From assembly GCF_000412635.1 (NCBI RefSeq), contig NZ_ASTG01000016.1, positions 1 to 64,000 on the forward strand: a stretch of 64,000 bases of DNA, read 5' to 3'. Of this stretch, positions 1 to 8,696 are shown in pieces (within the stretch, counting starts at the first letter, position 1; the number at the start of each line of letters is the position of its first letter). The notes under the pieces are model-generated. The model worked only from the letters and a program-made list of their open reading frames with translations. It ran no database searches and was not told where the DNA came from. A program made the position numbers and the translations under genes. The DNA is from Sphingobium bisphenolivorans (GTDB taxonomy: Bacteria; Pseudomonadota; Alphaproteobacteria; Sphingomonadales; Sphingomonadaceae).

Positions 1-49
1 CGTGATCAATGCATGTTGGTATTAGGCCTGCGGGCGGTCGCCCGATCCC

Positions 50-1249
50 TCACACCTTGTTCGCGCGCTGTTGCGCCGCGCCCCGCGGCGCCGTCGTGAG
101 CCGAGGGGCAGCAGCGAAGGCAAGGGCATAGAGGAGGGCGAGCAGGCCAAGGGCAACGCCGCCAGTGCTGCGCGTAGTGGCCGCGAGCGCGAATATGGTT
201 ACGCCGCCCACGCCAGCCCAAATGGCCCAATGGGGCCGCCGACCCGTTCTCCACATCAGCGGCGGCAGAAGCAGGGGCATCAGGTAAAGCGGCAGGTCGC
301 GGCCGGGGAGGGCATGGTTGAGCGGCCAGACCTTCCCATAGATCGCCACAGCCATGGAGGAGAGGGCGATCAGTATCGCGGCGGCAGTCCGACTGTGGGG
401 CGCATCCTGCTGCAGCCCGACGCGCAGGCCAAGAACGAGGAGGATGGCGAAGGGGAACCATGCGCCCGGGTCGCCGCGACCGGGAATGTCTGTCAGCGTG
501 ACGGCATAGAAGTAGACGAGGAGAATGTGGAGCAGAAGCCCGGCCATGAACCAGCCGAGCAGGCCGGACGGAAGCGCTCGCTTCATCTCATATCGGATCG
601 GCAGCCGCCCTATGCCCTTCAGCAACAGGAAACTGGCCAATAATTCGGTGCCTTCCTCCACCACCGCACGAACGCCCACCGACCATGCCGGCCAGTCGAC
701 CCGGTGCTGCACATATTCCTGCAACACCACTGAAGCGTAGAGCGCGCCTGCCGGGATCAGGAAGAACAGCAGGCGACGAGCCTGCGCATGGAGCAGGAGG
801 CGCAGGCCCGTATAGGCCGCAAGGCTGACCAGCAGCGCCGCCATGGCGCGGAAGGTGATGGCTCCGCTGTCGGCGGTGAAATCCGTGAGCCGCTCGTGCA
901 GCGATCCTATCTCGTCGAAGGAAAGAAGCAGGCAGATGGTGCACAGGATAGCCCAGGGCGCGACAAGATCCAGGCAACGCTGCGTCGCGCATAGGCCAAA
1001 AGCCAGTCCGGCGGCCAGGATCAACGAGCCCGACCACCACGCCGCAAGGTTCATTTCCGATCCCAGGTCGAACAGATGAAACAGGGAATGGGCCCTGAAC
1101 CCCATGAGCTCGGCGCTGGTCCTGCCGATCAGCAGGATGACCAACAGCGCCAGGTTGGCGCTCTTCACGAGCGGCAGCGCGCCGGTGAGCGGGGATTGGA
1201 CCAACCCGTCATTCTGATGAGGGGCAACAATAGTTCCTGTTCGGGACAT
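50..1249 (-). CDS. Multi-pass membrane protein of unknown function
   Basis: This 399-residue protein is rich in hydrophobic stretches and probably has ten or more membrane segments. I do not recognise a characterised family. Acidic and His residues are scattered between the helices (for example EEGTELLASF near the middle), but no catalytic signature is clear. An upstream in-frame ATG would add 16 residues, but the ATG at 1249 has a GGAAGG ribosome-binding site six bases upstream and starts the more natural sequence MSRTGTIV. It is divergent from the EPS flippase gene, with a shared 257-base upstream region. A link to polysaccharide production is suggested only by position. Confidence 0.75.
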   Translation of the reverse strand: MSRTGTIVAPHQNDGLVQSPLTGALPLVKSANLALLVILLIGRTSAELMGFRAHSLFHLFDLGSEMNLAAWWSGSLILAAGLAFGLCATQRCLDLVAPWAILCTICLLLSFDEIGSLHERLTDFTADSGAITFRAMAALLVSLAAYTGLRLLLHAQARRLLFFLIPAGALYASVVLQEYVQHRVDWPAWSVGVRAVVEEGTELLASFLLLKGIGRLPIRYEMKRALPSGLLGWFMAGLLLHILLVYFYAVTLTDIPGRGDPGAWFPFAILLVLGLRVGLQQDAPHSRTAAAILIALSSMAVAIYGKVWPLNHALPGRDLPLYLMPLLLPPLMWRTGRRPHWAIWAGVGGVTIFALAATTRSTGGVALGLLALLYALAFAAAPRLTTAPRGAAQQRANKV

Positions 1250-1506
1250 GATGCCTTCCATCACATAAATGAAGTAAGAATGACGCCACCGTGTCATAAA
1301 ATGGTAACATGCCCAATCAGGGTGAATGCCTACTCGTTAGAATTGACGGTCGTTCATAGTGTCTGATTTCTGCCTCCTGCATCTGGGCAAAACCTATTCC
1401 CTTCGGCCCGATTAGGATGGACCGGCGGGTCCGTAGTTTTCCATAACTGACCAGAGCAATTCTTTCCCCTATGCTCCGGTAGCTCGACATCCAAACGGGG
1501 CCGCCA
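1250..1506. promoter_or_regulatory. Divergent intergenic region upstream of the EPS locus
   Basis: This 257-base non-coding stretch separates two divergent genes and must hold the promoters for both. It is more AT-rich than its surroundings near 1265-1320. I see no confident -35/-10 pair or palindromic operator. Confidence 0.4.
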
Positions 1507-3018
1507 TTGTCCACCATTTTGTCCAAGCTTGTTGAAGGAAGCCTTTGGGCCACCGGTGCGCGAGCCATGGTGAACTGTCTCGGACTGGTCTCGACCCTAC
1601 TTCTCGCCCGGCTGCTGACGCCCGCCGATTTCGGGATCGTTGCGATCGCCACCGTCCTCCAGCTGATCATCGCCGCCGTCACCAACCTCTCGCTGGCAGA
1701 GGCGCTGATCCAGCATGAAGACCCGCAGCCACGTCATTTCGATACGGTCTGGACGCTGGGCGTGCTGCGATCGGCGCTTGCTGCGGCTGTATATGCACTT
1801 GCAGCGCCGTGGGTGGCGCGCGCCTTCGGAGAGCCGCGCCTGGAGCCGGTCATGGCCGTGCTGGCCCTGGGCATTTTCCTGACCGGCCTTGCCAACCCCC
1901 GCCGCGTCATGATGCAGAAGAAGCTGATCTTCTGGCAGGATTTCATGCTGAAGGTCGGCGAAAAGCTGACCGCGGTGATTGTCACGGTGACGATTGCGCT
2001 GCTTTTCCGCAGCTATTGGGCGTTGGTCTGGGGCGTGGTCGCCGGCCAACTGGCTCACCTGCTCATTTCCTATTCCATCCTGCCCTATCGTCCTCGTCCC
2101 GGCCTCTCGGGCGCAAGAATGTTGTTCGGCTTCTCGGTCTGGCTGACGCTGGGGCAGGTCGTCAACACCATCAACTGGCGGTTCGACCAGCTGCTGGTCG
2201 GCAAGTTCATCGGCCCGGCGGCGCTGGGACTCTATACGGTGGGCGACAATCTGGCGGTTATGCCGACGCGCGAGGCAACACAGCCGTTGACGGAGACGCT
2301 CTATCCTGCCTTCGCGCAGCTTTCTCGTGAGCCGGATCGGCTGCGTTCTGCCTATCAGTCAGCGCAGGCGCTGGTGACGGCGACGGCCCTGCCACTGGGC
2401 ATTGGCATGGCGCTGCTGGCGCGGCCGCTGGTGCTCGCGGCGATGGGGCAGAAATGGGAAGGCGCGGTACTGGTCATCCAGGGCCTTGCGTCGATCTTCG
2501 CGCTGCAAACGCTGGGTGCGCTGGCGCAGCCGCTGGCGATGGCGCTCGGCCGGACGCGATCGCTGTTCAACCGTGACGCAGTGATGTTCTGCGTCAGGCT
2601 GCCGATCATCATCGGCGGCATCGCGGCGGCGGGACTGCCGGGGCTGATCGCAGGACGGATCGTCGCGGGGCTGATCGCCATGATCTTCAACATGACGCTG
2701 GTGCGCGGGCTCATCGCGCTGCCGCTGGGTGGTCAGGTGGCGGCTAACCGGCGCGCGCTGCTATCGGTCGCCGCGATGGCGCTGGCGGTGCTCGCCTGTC
2801 GCCATATGTGGGAGGATGGGCACAGCCTTGCCGAACTGCTGATGACGATCCTTCTGCAAGTGACGCTGGGCGCGCTGGTCTATTGCGGGACGAGCGTTCT
2901 GCTGTGGCGCCTCGCCGGTCAGCCTCCAGGCCCCGAGTCCGACGTGAAGCGCGTGCTGCTGGCCCTGGTCGATCGGGTGCGTCCGCATGATCCCCGGCTA
3001 CAGGGAACGCCCAGATGA
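1507..3018 (+). CDS. Polysaccharide flippase (Wzx/GumJ-like, MOP superfamily)
   Basis: The 503-residue integral membrane protein resembles WzxC/GumJ lipopolysaccharide flippases, which move undecaprenyl-pyrophosphate-linked repeat units across the inner membrane. The N-terminal pattern KLVEGSLWATGARA and the following LLLARLLTPADFGIVA are typical of this family, and the remainder is a chain of hydrophobic helices. The start is a TTG; the next ATG (residue 21) would cut the first helix. The gene ends in an ATGA overlap with the GT25 gene, so the two are probably translationally coupled. It is one of two flippase genes in the locus. Confidence 0.88.
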   Translation: MSTILSKLVEGSLWATGARAMVNCLGLVSTLLLARLLTPADFGIVAIATVLQLIIAAVTNLSLAEALIQHEDPQPRHFDTVWTLGVLRSALAAAVYALAAPWVARAFGEPRLEPVMAVLALGIFLTGLANPRRVMMQKKLIFWQDFMLKVGEKLTAVIVTVTIALLFRSYWALVWGVVAGQLAHLLISYSILPYRPRPGLSGARMLFGFSVWLTLGQVVNTINWRFDQLLVGKFIGPAALGLYTVGDNLAVMPTREATQPLTETLYPAFAQLSREPDRLRSAYQSAQALVTATALPLGIGMALLARPLVLAAMGQKWEGAVLVIQGLASIFALQTLGALAQPLAMALGRTRSLFNRDAVMFCVRLPIIIGGIAAAGLPGLIAGRIVAGLIAMIFNMTLVRGLIALPLGGQVAANRRALLSVAAMALAVLACRHMWEDGHSLAELLMTILLQVTLGALVYCGTSVLLWRLAGQPPGPESDVKRVLLALVDRVRPHDPRLQGTPR

Positions 3019-3824
3019 GTGACAGCCAGAAGGTTCGCATCCTCGTCATCAGCATGGCGGAGGCGATCGCACGGCGCGCCGCGTTCCGCCAGCGCGCGGA
3101 GGGCGCGACGTTGGCCTGGGAATTTGTCGATGCTCACACCTCGCTGCATCCCCAACTATATTATCTTCCCGAAAAAGCGACACGAGTGAACGGTCGGCCG
3201 CTCCAGGCCGGCGAGATCGGCTGCTATTCCAGCCATTTCGCGCTGTGGCTGCAGTTGCTGGACGACAGTGTCGATCATTATCTAATCTTCGAGGATGATG
3301 TCATCATCGACTGGAACTTCGTCCAGGCCTTTGCTGGGCAAATCGAGAATGATGTACGGTTCGACTATATCCGCTTCTATTACAAGCGGCCCGTACCGGC
3401 GGTCAGACGCGCCTTTCCCTTTGTCACCGCCGACTGCAGCCTAATGGAACTTTACGGCCGCGCTTACGGCACGCAGGGCTATTTCATCAGCAAGGACGCC
3501 GCCCGGCGGCTGGTTGAGGCCTGCCGACATGTGGAGCGTCCGATCGACGACCAGATGGACCGCTCCTGGGTCCACGGCGTACCCAATCTGGCACTTTTCC
3601 CCTGCCCGATCATGGAGGAGAATGTGCCCTCCATCATCGGCAGAAAGCGGTTCGAGCGTATCGGCCCACGGCCTGAGCATGTCACGCGAAACCTCAACCG
3701 CGACAGGAAAGCCGCGCGGCGTGCCTACTGGCGGGCGGCTGCCATCGAGTGGCTGAGTATCAAGCGCAACTATTTAATCGGCAGGATGGGCCTTGAAGAC
3801 GGGAGAGTCCGCCATGACCAATGA
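3015..3824 (+). CDS. Glycosyltransferase family 25
   Basis: The 269-residue protein has the GT25 hallmarks: an N-terminal strand with VRILVISM, the conserved GEIGCYSSHFALW block (about residues 69-81), and the acidic motif FEDDV (about 94-98) that would bind metal and nucleotide sugar. GT25 enzymes are usually galactosyl- or glucosyltransferases of lipooligosaccharide or EPS. It overlaps the flippase by four bases and the pyruvyl transferase by eleven. The sugar and linkage cannot be deduced. It probably acts on the cytoplasmic face, adding one sugar of the repeat unit. Confidence 0.88.
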   Translation: MSDSQKVRILVISMAEAIARRAAFRQRAEGATLAWEFVDAHTSLHPQLYYLPEKATRVNGRPLQAGEIGCYSSHFALWLQLLDDSVDHYLIFEDDVIIDWNFVQAFAGQIENDVRFDYIRFYYKRPVPAVRRAFPFVTADCSLMELYGRAYGTQGYFISKDAARRLVEACRHVERPIDDQMDRSWVHGVPNLALFPCPIMEENVPSIIGRKRFERIGPRPEHVTRNLNRDRKAARRAYWRAAAIEWLSIKRNYLIGRMGLEDGRVRHDQ

Positions 3825-4857
3825 AATCGGCCATCGCATAGTGGTTGAGCGGCAGGCGAGGCTGTTGTCCGTACAGTATCGCGGCTTTCTGAATCTTGGG
3901 CATCCTTATGCACTGGTCGATTTCCCCAATCATAGCAATGTCGGGGATAGCGCGATCTGGGCAGGTGAGTTGCGGCTGCTAAGAGAGATCACGGGCCGCG
4001 ATCCTGACTATGTTTGCGATATCAAAAACTATGACCGCGACGAGTTGAGGTACAGCCTGCCGGTCGGCCCCGTGCTGATCCATGGCGGCGGTAACTTCGG
4101 CGATATTTGGCCGCGTCATCATGAGTTCCGGTTGAAACTGATGTCCGATTTCCCGGGCCGGCTGCTGGTGCAATTGCCCCAGTCGATCCATTTCAACGAT
4201 CACCAGTGGGTCCGCGCCACTGCGGAGGGCATCGCCGCCCATGGCAATTTCCACCTGATGGTCCGGGATGCCCACAGCCACGCCATCGCAGCGGACCAGC
4301 TGGGCGTGGAACCGATGCTCGCTCCCGATTCCGCCTTCGCCCTGGGGCCGTTGCAGCAGCGGGGCGGGGGCGACAAGGATGTGATGGCGCTGCTGCGCAC
4401 CGATAGCGAGGGGGTCGGGCGATCGGTCGACGCGCTCGAAAGCCTGCCCGACGTCCTGATCGACGACTGGCTGATCGAAGGTCGGTCGAGCAGAGCGTCC
4501 TTCCGACGGTCGCAGATCCAGTCCGCGCTGCGGCTGCGCTTTTCCGAGCATGAGCGGCGGCTCGACCATTATAACCGGCTCGCAGACTGGCGCGTCGAGC
4601 GCGGGCTGCACCTGCTCTCACGCGGCAAGCTGGTCATCACCGACCGGCTCCATGCCCATATCCTCAGCACCCTGATGGGTTTGCCCCATATCGCGCTGGA
4701 CAATAATTATGGTAAGATCAGCGCCTATATCGATGCGTGGACGCACGACTATGCGGAGCTGGCCGTTGCCACCGAAATGGTCGATGCCGTGGCGAAGGCG
4801 AAACGATGGTTGGACTTGCAGACAGCGTCACGGGACGGGGCAGCGGCAGCGGCCTGA
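3814..4857 (+). CDS. Polysaccharide pyruvyl transferase family protein (GumL-like)
   Basis: This 347-residue protein belongs to the polysaccharide pyruvyl transferase family, which adds a pyruvate ketal from phosphoenolpyruvate to a sugar of the lipid-linked repeat. Visible family features are the N-terminal NHSNVGDSAIW block, the glycine-rich VLIHGGGNFGDIWP, the QLPQSIHF strand and the C-terminal TDRLHAHIL motif. I prefer the ATG at 3814 over an earlier TTG because GGGAGAG lies just upstream. The start lies inside the GT25 gene, and the stop overlaps the next start (TGATG), so the three genes form a coupled operon. Confidence 0.9.
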   Translation: MTNEIGHRIVVERQARLLSVQYRGFLNLGHPYALVDFPNHSNVGDSAIWAGELRLLREITGRDPDYVCDIKNYDRDELRYSLPVGPVLIHGGGNFGDIWPRHHEFRLKLMSDFPGRLLVQLPQSIHFNDHQWVRATAEGIAAHGNFHLMVRDAHSHAIAADQLGVEPMLAPDSAFALGPLQQRGGGDKDVMALLRTDSEGVGRSVDALESLPDVLIDDWLIEGRSSRASFRRSQIQSALRLRFSEHERRLDHYNRLADWRVERGLHLLSRGKLVITDRLHAHILSTLMGLPHIALDNNYGKISAYIDAWTHDYAELAVATEMVDAVAKAKRWLDLQTASRDGAAAAA

Positions 4858-5195
4858 TGACGCTGGGAATTGTGCGGCATTTGGCGTGGGCCGGCCTCTT
4901 GCTCGTCGTGCCGGCCTGGGGCCAGCAGGGGGCTGAAGGCATCAGCATCGTGAACCGGACGAGCGAAGTCCAGGCCTGTCGAGTGCGGAGCGACCATAGC
5001 GACTGGTCCGGTTACCAGTCGATCGCGCCCGACTTTGCCATCACCATTCAGACCGGCGATGCCAAACATTATTATATCGAGTGCCAGCCGCATGCGAAGG
5101 CGAGCATCTACGCAGCGAAATCGGGCGACCATTTCGCGCTGACCGCAACGGGCGAAGGCCCTGCGGTGCTACAGCGAATTGACCAGCAGTCATAA
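4857..5195 (+). CDS. Small secreted protein of unknown function
   Basis: This 112-residue product begins with a typical Sec signal peptide (MTLGIVRHLAWAGLLLVVPAWG, cleavage probably after AWG or close by). The mature part is about 90 residues with two cysteines, compatible with a single periplasmic disulfide. No family was recognised. The start ATG overlaps the stop of the pyruvyl transferase gene, so it is almost certainly co-translated with the EPS genes. It runs into the 3' end of the convergent acyltransferase gene by six bases. A periplasmic accessory role in EPS assembly is only an inference from position. Confidence 0.7.
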   Translation: MTLGIVRHLAWAGLLLVVPAWGQQGAEGISIVNRTSEVQACRVRSDHSDWSGYQSIAPDFAITIQTGDAKHYYIECQPHAKASIYAAKSGDHFALTATGEGPAVLQRIDQQS

Positions 5196-6299
5196 TGGCG
5201 AGCGGCTGGCGCCGACCTCGCCCGGCGTGCCGTCCTGCCCGATACGCCCGCTGCCGCTGAATGCTTCCGCCAGTCGGCGGCGGAGCATCCTGTTTGCCGG
5301 CAGCTCGCAATAGCGATGGGATAGGGCTGCCAGCAGGAAAGACAGGCCAAACGCCACGCCCGAATGCACCAGCGCCGGCGGGTTCAGCGAGCCGCGCAGC
5401 AGGTTGGCGATGTAGAAGGCCGGCATGTGCAGCAGATACAGCGAGAAGCTGCAAGCGCCCAGCCAGCGCATGACGCTGTTGCCCCAGACGCGTTGATTGA
5501 AGGAGTTGGCGATGGTGCCGCTGAAGATCACGGCGGCGCATCCCAGGATCTTGGCCATGTCGCCATAATAGCCGACATGCTTGGGATCGCCCCGCGTGCT
5601 GGGGTAGAGCAGCTCGGCGAGCGCTGGCGGAGTGGCGATCAACAGGGTGAGCAAGATGAAGCCGACCGCCGTCACCGGAATGCTCCACGCCCCGGCCAAG
5701 CGGTCGGGCAGCTTGTTCACCAGCAGCGAGAGGGCGATGCCCGTGATGAAGATATGCAGCTTCGAGAAGACCGAGAAGCCTGGCATGGCCGGACTGACGA
5801 TATAGCAGAGAAGGATGGCAAGCGCGATGAGGCTGAAGACGATCCGTCGGGTCGGTCCCTTCAGGTGAAAGGCGAGCCAGAGGAAGGGGAAGAGGAAATA
5901 AAATTGGAACTCCGGGCCTATCGACCAGAATATCGCTTCCGAACTGGTCAGGGTGAATAACCGCACCAGTTGCAGCGCATCCACATGATAGGGGAACTGG
6001 CGGTCCACCAGCGAGTAGAGGAGGAAGGAGATCAGCGCTACCGCCGTGTATAGCGGGATGATGCGGGCAACGCGTGCCGATGCATATCTGACGATCGCGT
6101 CTCTGTCGGGCGTGCGCGGCAGGTAGAGATGGCCCATCAGGAAACCGCTGAGCACGAAGAAGAGCATCACGCCATAATCGCCGACGTGGCTGTTGAGCGG
6201 CGACGGCACATGCAGGGCGTGCAGGTGGGCGACCAGAACGAGAACGGCTGCGAAACCCCGCATGCCGTCCAAGGCGGGGATATGCGTGTCCCTTGTCAT
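5190..6299 (-). CDS. Acyltransferase 3 family O-acyltransferase (membrane)
   Basis: This 369-residue membrane protein carries the acyltransferase-3 signature at its N-terminus: ALDGMRGFAAVLVLVAH, with the conserved His of the active site, followed by FFVLSGFLMG. About ten hydrophobic helices follow. Such proteins transfer acetyl or other acyl groups to sugars of exopolysaccharides, as GumF and GumG do for xanthan. The ATG at 6299 overlaps the stop of the polymerase gene (ATGA); the open frame extends much further upstream, but only as a shadow of the polymerase gene. It ends in a six-base convergent overlap with the small secreted protein gene. Confidence 0.88.
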   Translation of the reverse strand: MTRDTHIPALDGMRGFAAVLVLVAHLHALHVPSPLNSHVGDYGVMLFFVLSGFLMGHLYLPRTPDRDAIVRYASARVARIIPLYTAVALISFLLYSLVDRQFPYHVDALQLVRLFTLTSSEAIFWSIGPEFQFYFLFPFLWLAFHLKGPTRRIVFSLIALAILLCYIVSPAMPGFSVFSKLHIFITGIALSLLVNKLPDRLAGAWSIPVTAVGFILLTLLIATPPALAELLYPSTRGDPKHVGYYGDMAKILGCAAVIFSGTIANSFNQRVWGNSVMRWLGACSFSLYLLHMPAFYIANLLRGSLNPPALVHSGVAFGLSFLLAALSHRYCELPANRMLRRRLAEAFSGSGRIGQDGTPGEVGASRSPL

Positions 6300-7579
6300 G
6301 CGGCGCCCTCCTTTCCCGGGATCCTCCGGCTGCGCGCGTAGCAGAAGCCGTAGATGACCCACATCAGCGCCGCAGTCTTGATCGACAGCAGCGAGTTGCT
6401 GATCGGCATGCACAGCGTAAGGAACAGCATGATCCCATGTTTCGCCATCCGGTCCTGCGCACCCGTGCCGAAACTGGTGAGGCCGAGGAACAGCCACAGG
6501 CCGACCGATACGAGCAGCGATTGCGCCTGCACGAAGTCGGCCCAGCCGGCATCGTCGAAGCGCACCCGCTCCGCGCTGATGCCCAGCATTTGATCGAGGT
6601 CCATGCTGCTTAGCGCCTCCACCCCGACCGCGAGCCTGCCACCGAAATTGTCGCCCGTCTGGTCGAGCAACCCGAGTGCGCCGCCGGTGGAAAGCGCCAG
6701 CAGCAGCAGCGGCAGATAGGCGATGCTGAACCGATCGGGGATCCAGCGGCATAGCGGCAACCACAGGCAGAACAGAAGGATGACGCTGAGCGCCAGACGC
6801 CCATCGCAAATGGCCAGGAGGATGAAGGTCGACCCGATCATGAAGGCGCGGGCGGGCCGGCTGAGGCTGCGCCACATGGCCGCGGTGAACAGCGCCGCCA
6901 CGACGGCCCAGTTGCCCAGCGACACCGGTTCAAGGAACAGCGACGATCCGCGATGAAGGCCCGATCCCGCCAGCAGCAGCCGGCCGCCGGGTCGTTCGGA
7001 ACTCAGGAACAGGTCGCCGCCGGCCCAAAAGGCGTTCGCGTCATAGCCGCGTGTGTTCACATAATAGTCGACCACATGGAAGAAGGCGCCGAATTGGACC
7101 GGCTGTGCCAGTTCCCACATGCCAAGAAGAAGGATCAGCAGCTGCAATCCGATGACGGTCCGGCGCAGCGTCGGCCCGTCCAGGCGCATGCCGAGCAGAA
7201 TGAAGGCGGGCAGAAGCAGGATGTCGCCCAATATCTTGGGTTCGAACTGGCCACGCACTGCGCTGGTCAGCGCGACGGTGACCAGCAGCAGCCAGGCCAT
7301 GATAAACCAGCGGGCGATCAGGGTCGCCGGTTGCAAAACGCCAATGGCAAGGGCGGAGAGGACGATGGCGCCCTGCGCGGCGGAAACAATGGACGGCGTC
7401 AATGCAAACAGATGGGCATTGACCCAGGCGAACGCCGCGTTGAAGGTCACCGCCGCGACCAGCAGCGCAGCGGCTGCCGGCTGCGTCGCCCAGGCCATCG
7501 ACCGATCGAGCGGCAGGGTGACGGTCCTTGAAGGGCTCGCCGCAGGATGGGACAAGCCGGATACCGCTATTCTAGCCAA
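6296..7579 (-). CDS. EPS repeat-unit polymerase, Wzy/GumE-like
   Basis: This 427-residue protein is almost entirely hydrophobic, with about eleven to twelve predicted helices and one larger periplasmic loop (roughly residues 165-215, rich in Gly, Ser and aromatic residues, including SLFLEPVSLGNWA). That layout matches GumE-type Wzy polymerases, which join repeat units at the outer face of the inner membrane. No short catalytic motif is universal for Wzy, so the call rests on topology, the loop and the location between acyltransferase and GumK-like genes. It overlaps both neighbours (4 and 8 bases). Confidence 0.75.
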   Translation of the reverse strand: MARIAVSGLSHPAASPSRTVTLPLDRSMAWATQPAAAALLVAAVTFNAAFAWVNAHLFALTPSIVSAAQGAIVLSALAIGVLQPATLIARWFIMAWLLLVTVALTSAVRGQFEPKILGDILLLPAFILLGMRLDGPTLRRTVIGLQLLILLLGMWELAQPVQFGAFFHVVDYYVNTRGYDANAFWAGGDLFLSSERPGGRLLLAGSGLHRGSSLFLEPVSLGNWAVVAALFTAAMWRSLSRPARAFMIGSTFILLAICDGRLALSVILLFCLWLPLCRWIPDRFSIAYLPLLLLALSTGGALGLLDQTGDNFGGRLAVGVEALSSMDLDQMLGISAERVRFDDAGWADFVQAQSLLVSVGLWLFLGLTSFGTGAQDRMAKHGIMLFLTLCMPISNSLLSIKTAALMWVIYGFCYARSRRIPGKEGAA

Positions 7580-8696
7580 GGGCCGCCTCCGCCAGTTCTT
7601 CGGCGATCGCGTTCCAGTCCTTCATCATGACCGGAGCTCGCCTCGCGCCGACGGCCTGCGTGAACGCCCTGCCTGTGTCAGCCAGTTGCATCGGGTCATA
7701 GCCGAAGCGCAGCGCGTGATCGCCCACCGCGAAGGACGGGCATACCGCCGGCAGGCCGATCGCCGCATATTGCCGGAGTTTGAGGCTCGAGTCCGCCAGA
7801 TAGCCGCAACCCTCCGCCGGAAGATAGGCGGCGACGCCGACATCGGCATGCTGGATATAGGGCAGCGTCCGGTCGAACGACATCTCGCCATATTGGCGGA
7901 CGTTGGGCGGGAAACTGCCCTTGGGCGTGCCGATCAGATGGAAGGAGAAGTTGGGCATCGCTTGCGCCAGCGCCTGAACGGCGCCGGCGTCGAACAGCAT
8001 CGAGCCGACCGACACGGCGTTGTTCGGCCCCGCATAGGGATTGTCGGTGCGGCGCATCAGGCCGTCTGTGTCGACACCGTGGGGGATGAAAAGCTTGGCG
8101 CACTGAAAACTGTCGAAATGGGGCAGCATCGCGCGGGCGACGACGACCAGCCGGTCGACATGATGTTCATTGTCCTGCAACATATCCTCGATGCAGGACG
8201 GCACCCCGGCGGTCGAGAGCAGGTCGGTGGCGCGGTAGAGGATGCGTGCTCCCGGAGCGGCGGTGCGGAGGCGGGGCAACAGCGCCGGCGCGATGCCGGA
8301 TTCGACGATGATCGCGTCTGCCTCGCCTGCCACTTCATCCAGTTCGGGAAAGGGCGCGTTCGCCCAAAGATTATACATCCAGCCTGTGACGGCTTCCGGG
8401 ATCGGCAGCTTGACGGGGTGCCAGGCGCTTCGCCACAGGAAGCTGCGCACGCCGTCGATTTCCTCCCATCGGTTGGCGCGGTGGAACAGGTGCGCCCGGC
8501 TGTCGCCGCGCAGGCGCGACAGCCAGCTATAGCCGATCGACAGGAAGGATATGCGGTGCCCCTGCTCCGCCATCTTCTGCGCCAGGAAATGGACGCTCGC
8601 CCTGCGCGCGGTGCGATAGTCGTGGCGCGAGATGATGAGGATGTGCCCGCGCCTGACGGCGCGGGGAGAGGGCATGGCGGATACGCCGGCCCTCAT
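7572..8696 (-). CDS. GumK-like glucuronosyltransferase (GT70)
   Basis: The 374-residue protein looks like GumK, the beta-glucuronosyltransferase of xanthan synthesis (GT-B fold). The N-terminal half has HILIISRHDYRTARRASVHF and the C-terminal half has the donor-side region ADSSLKLRQYAAIGLPAVCP. Length is close to GumK (about 400 residues). It would add glucuronic acid to the growing lipid-linked oligosaccharide at the membrane. The ATG overlaps the stop of the upstream GT4 gene by four bases, and the 3' end overlaps the polymerase gene by eight. Donor specificity is inferred from family only. Confidence 0.82.
   Translation of the reverse strand: MRAGVSAMPSPRAVRRGHILIISRHDYRTARRASVHFLAQKMAEQGHRISFLSIGYSWLSRLRGDSRAHLFHRANRWEEIDGVRSFLWRSAWHPVKLPIPEAVTGWMYNLWANAPFPELDEVAGEADAIIVESGIAPALLPRLRTAAPGARILYRATDLLSTAGVPSCIEDMLQDNEHHVDRLVVVARAMLPHFDSFQCAKLFIPHGVDTDGLMRRTDNPYAGPNNAVSVGSMLFDAGAVQALAQAMPNFSFHLIGTPKGSFPPNVRQYGEMSFDRTLPYIQHADVGVAAYLPAEGCGYLADSSLKLRQYAAIGLPAVCPSFAVGDHALRFGYDPMQLADTGRAFTQAVGARRAPVMMKDWNAIAEELAEAALG

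Noticed and set aside
5190-6875. 561-residue frame starting upstream of the acyltransferase
   Set aside because: The extra N-terminus is low-complexity shadow of the polymerase gene; the acyltransferase begins at the ATGA overlap at 6299.
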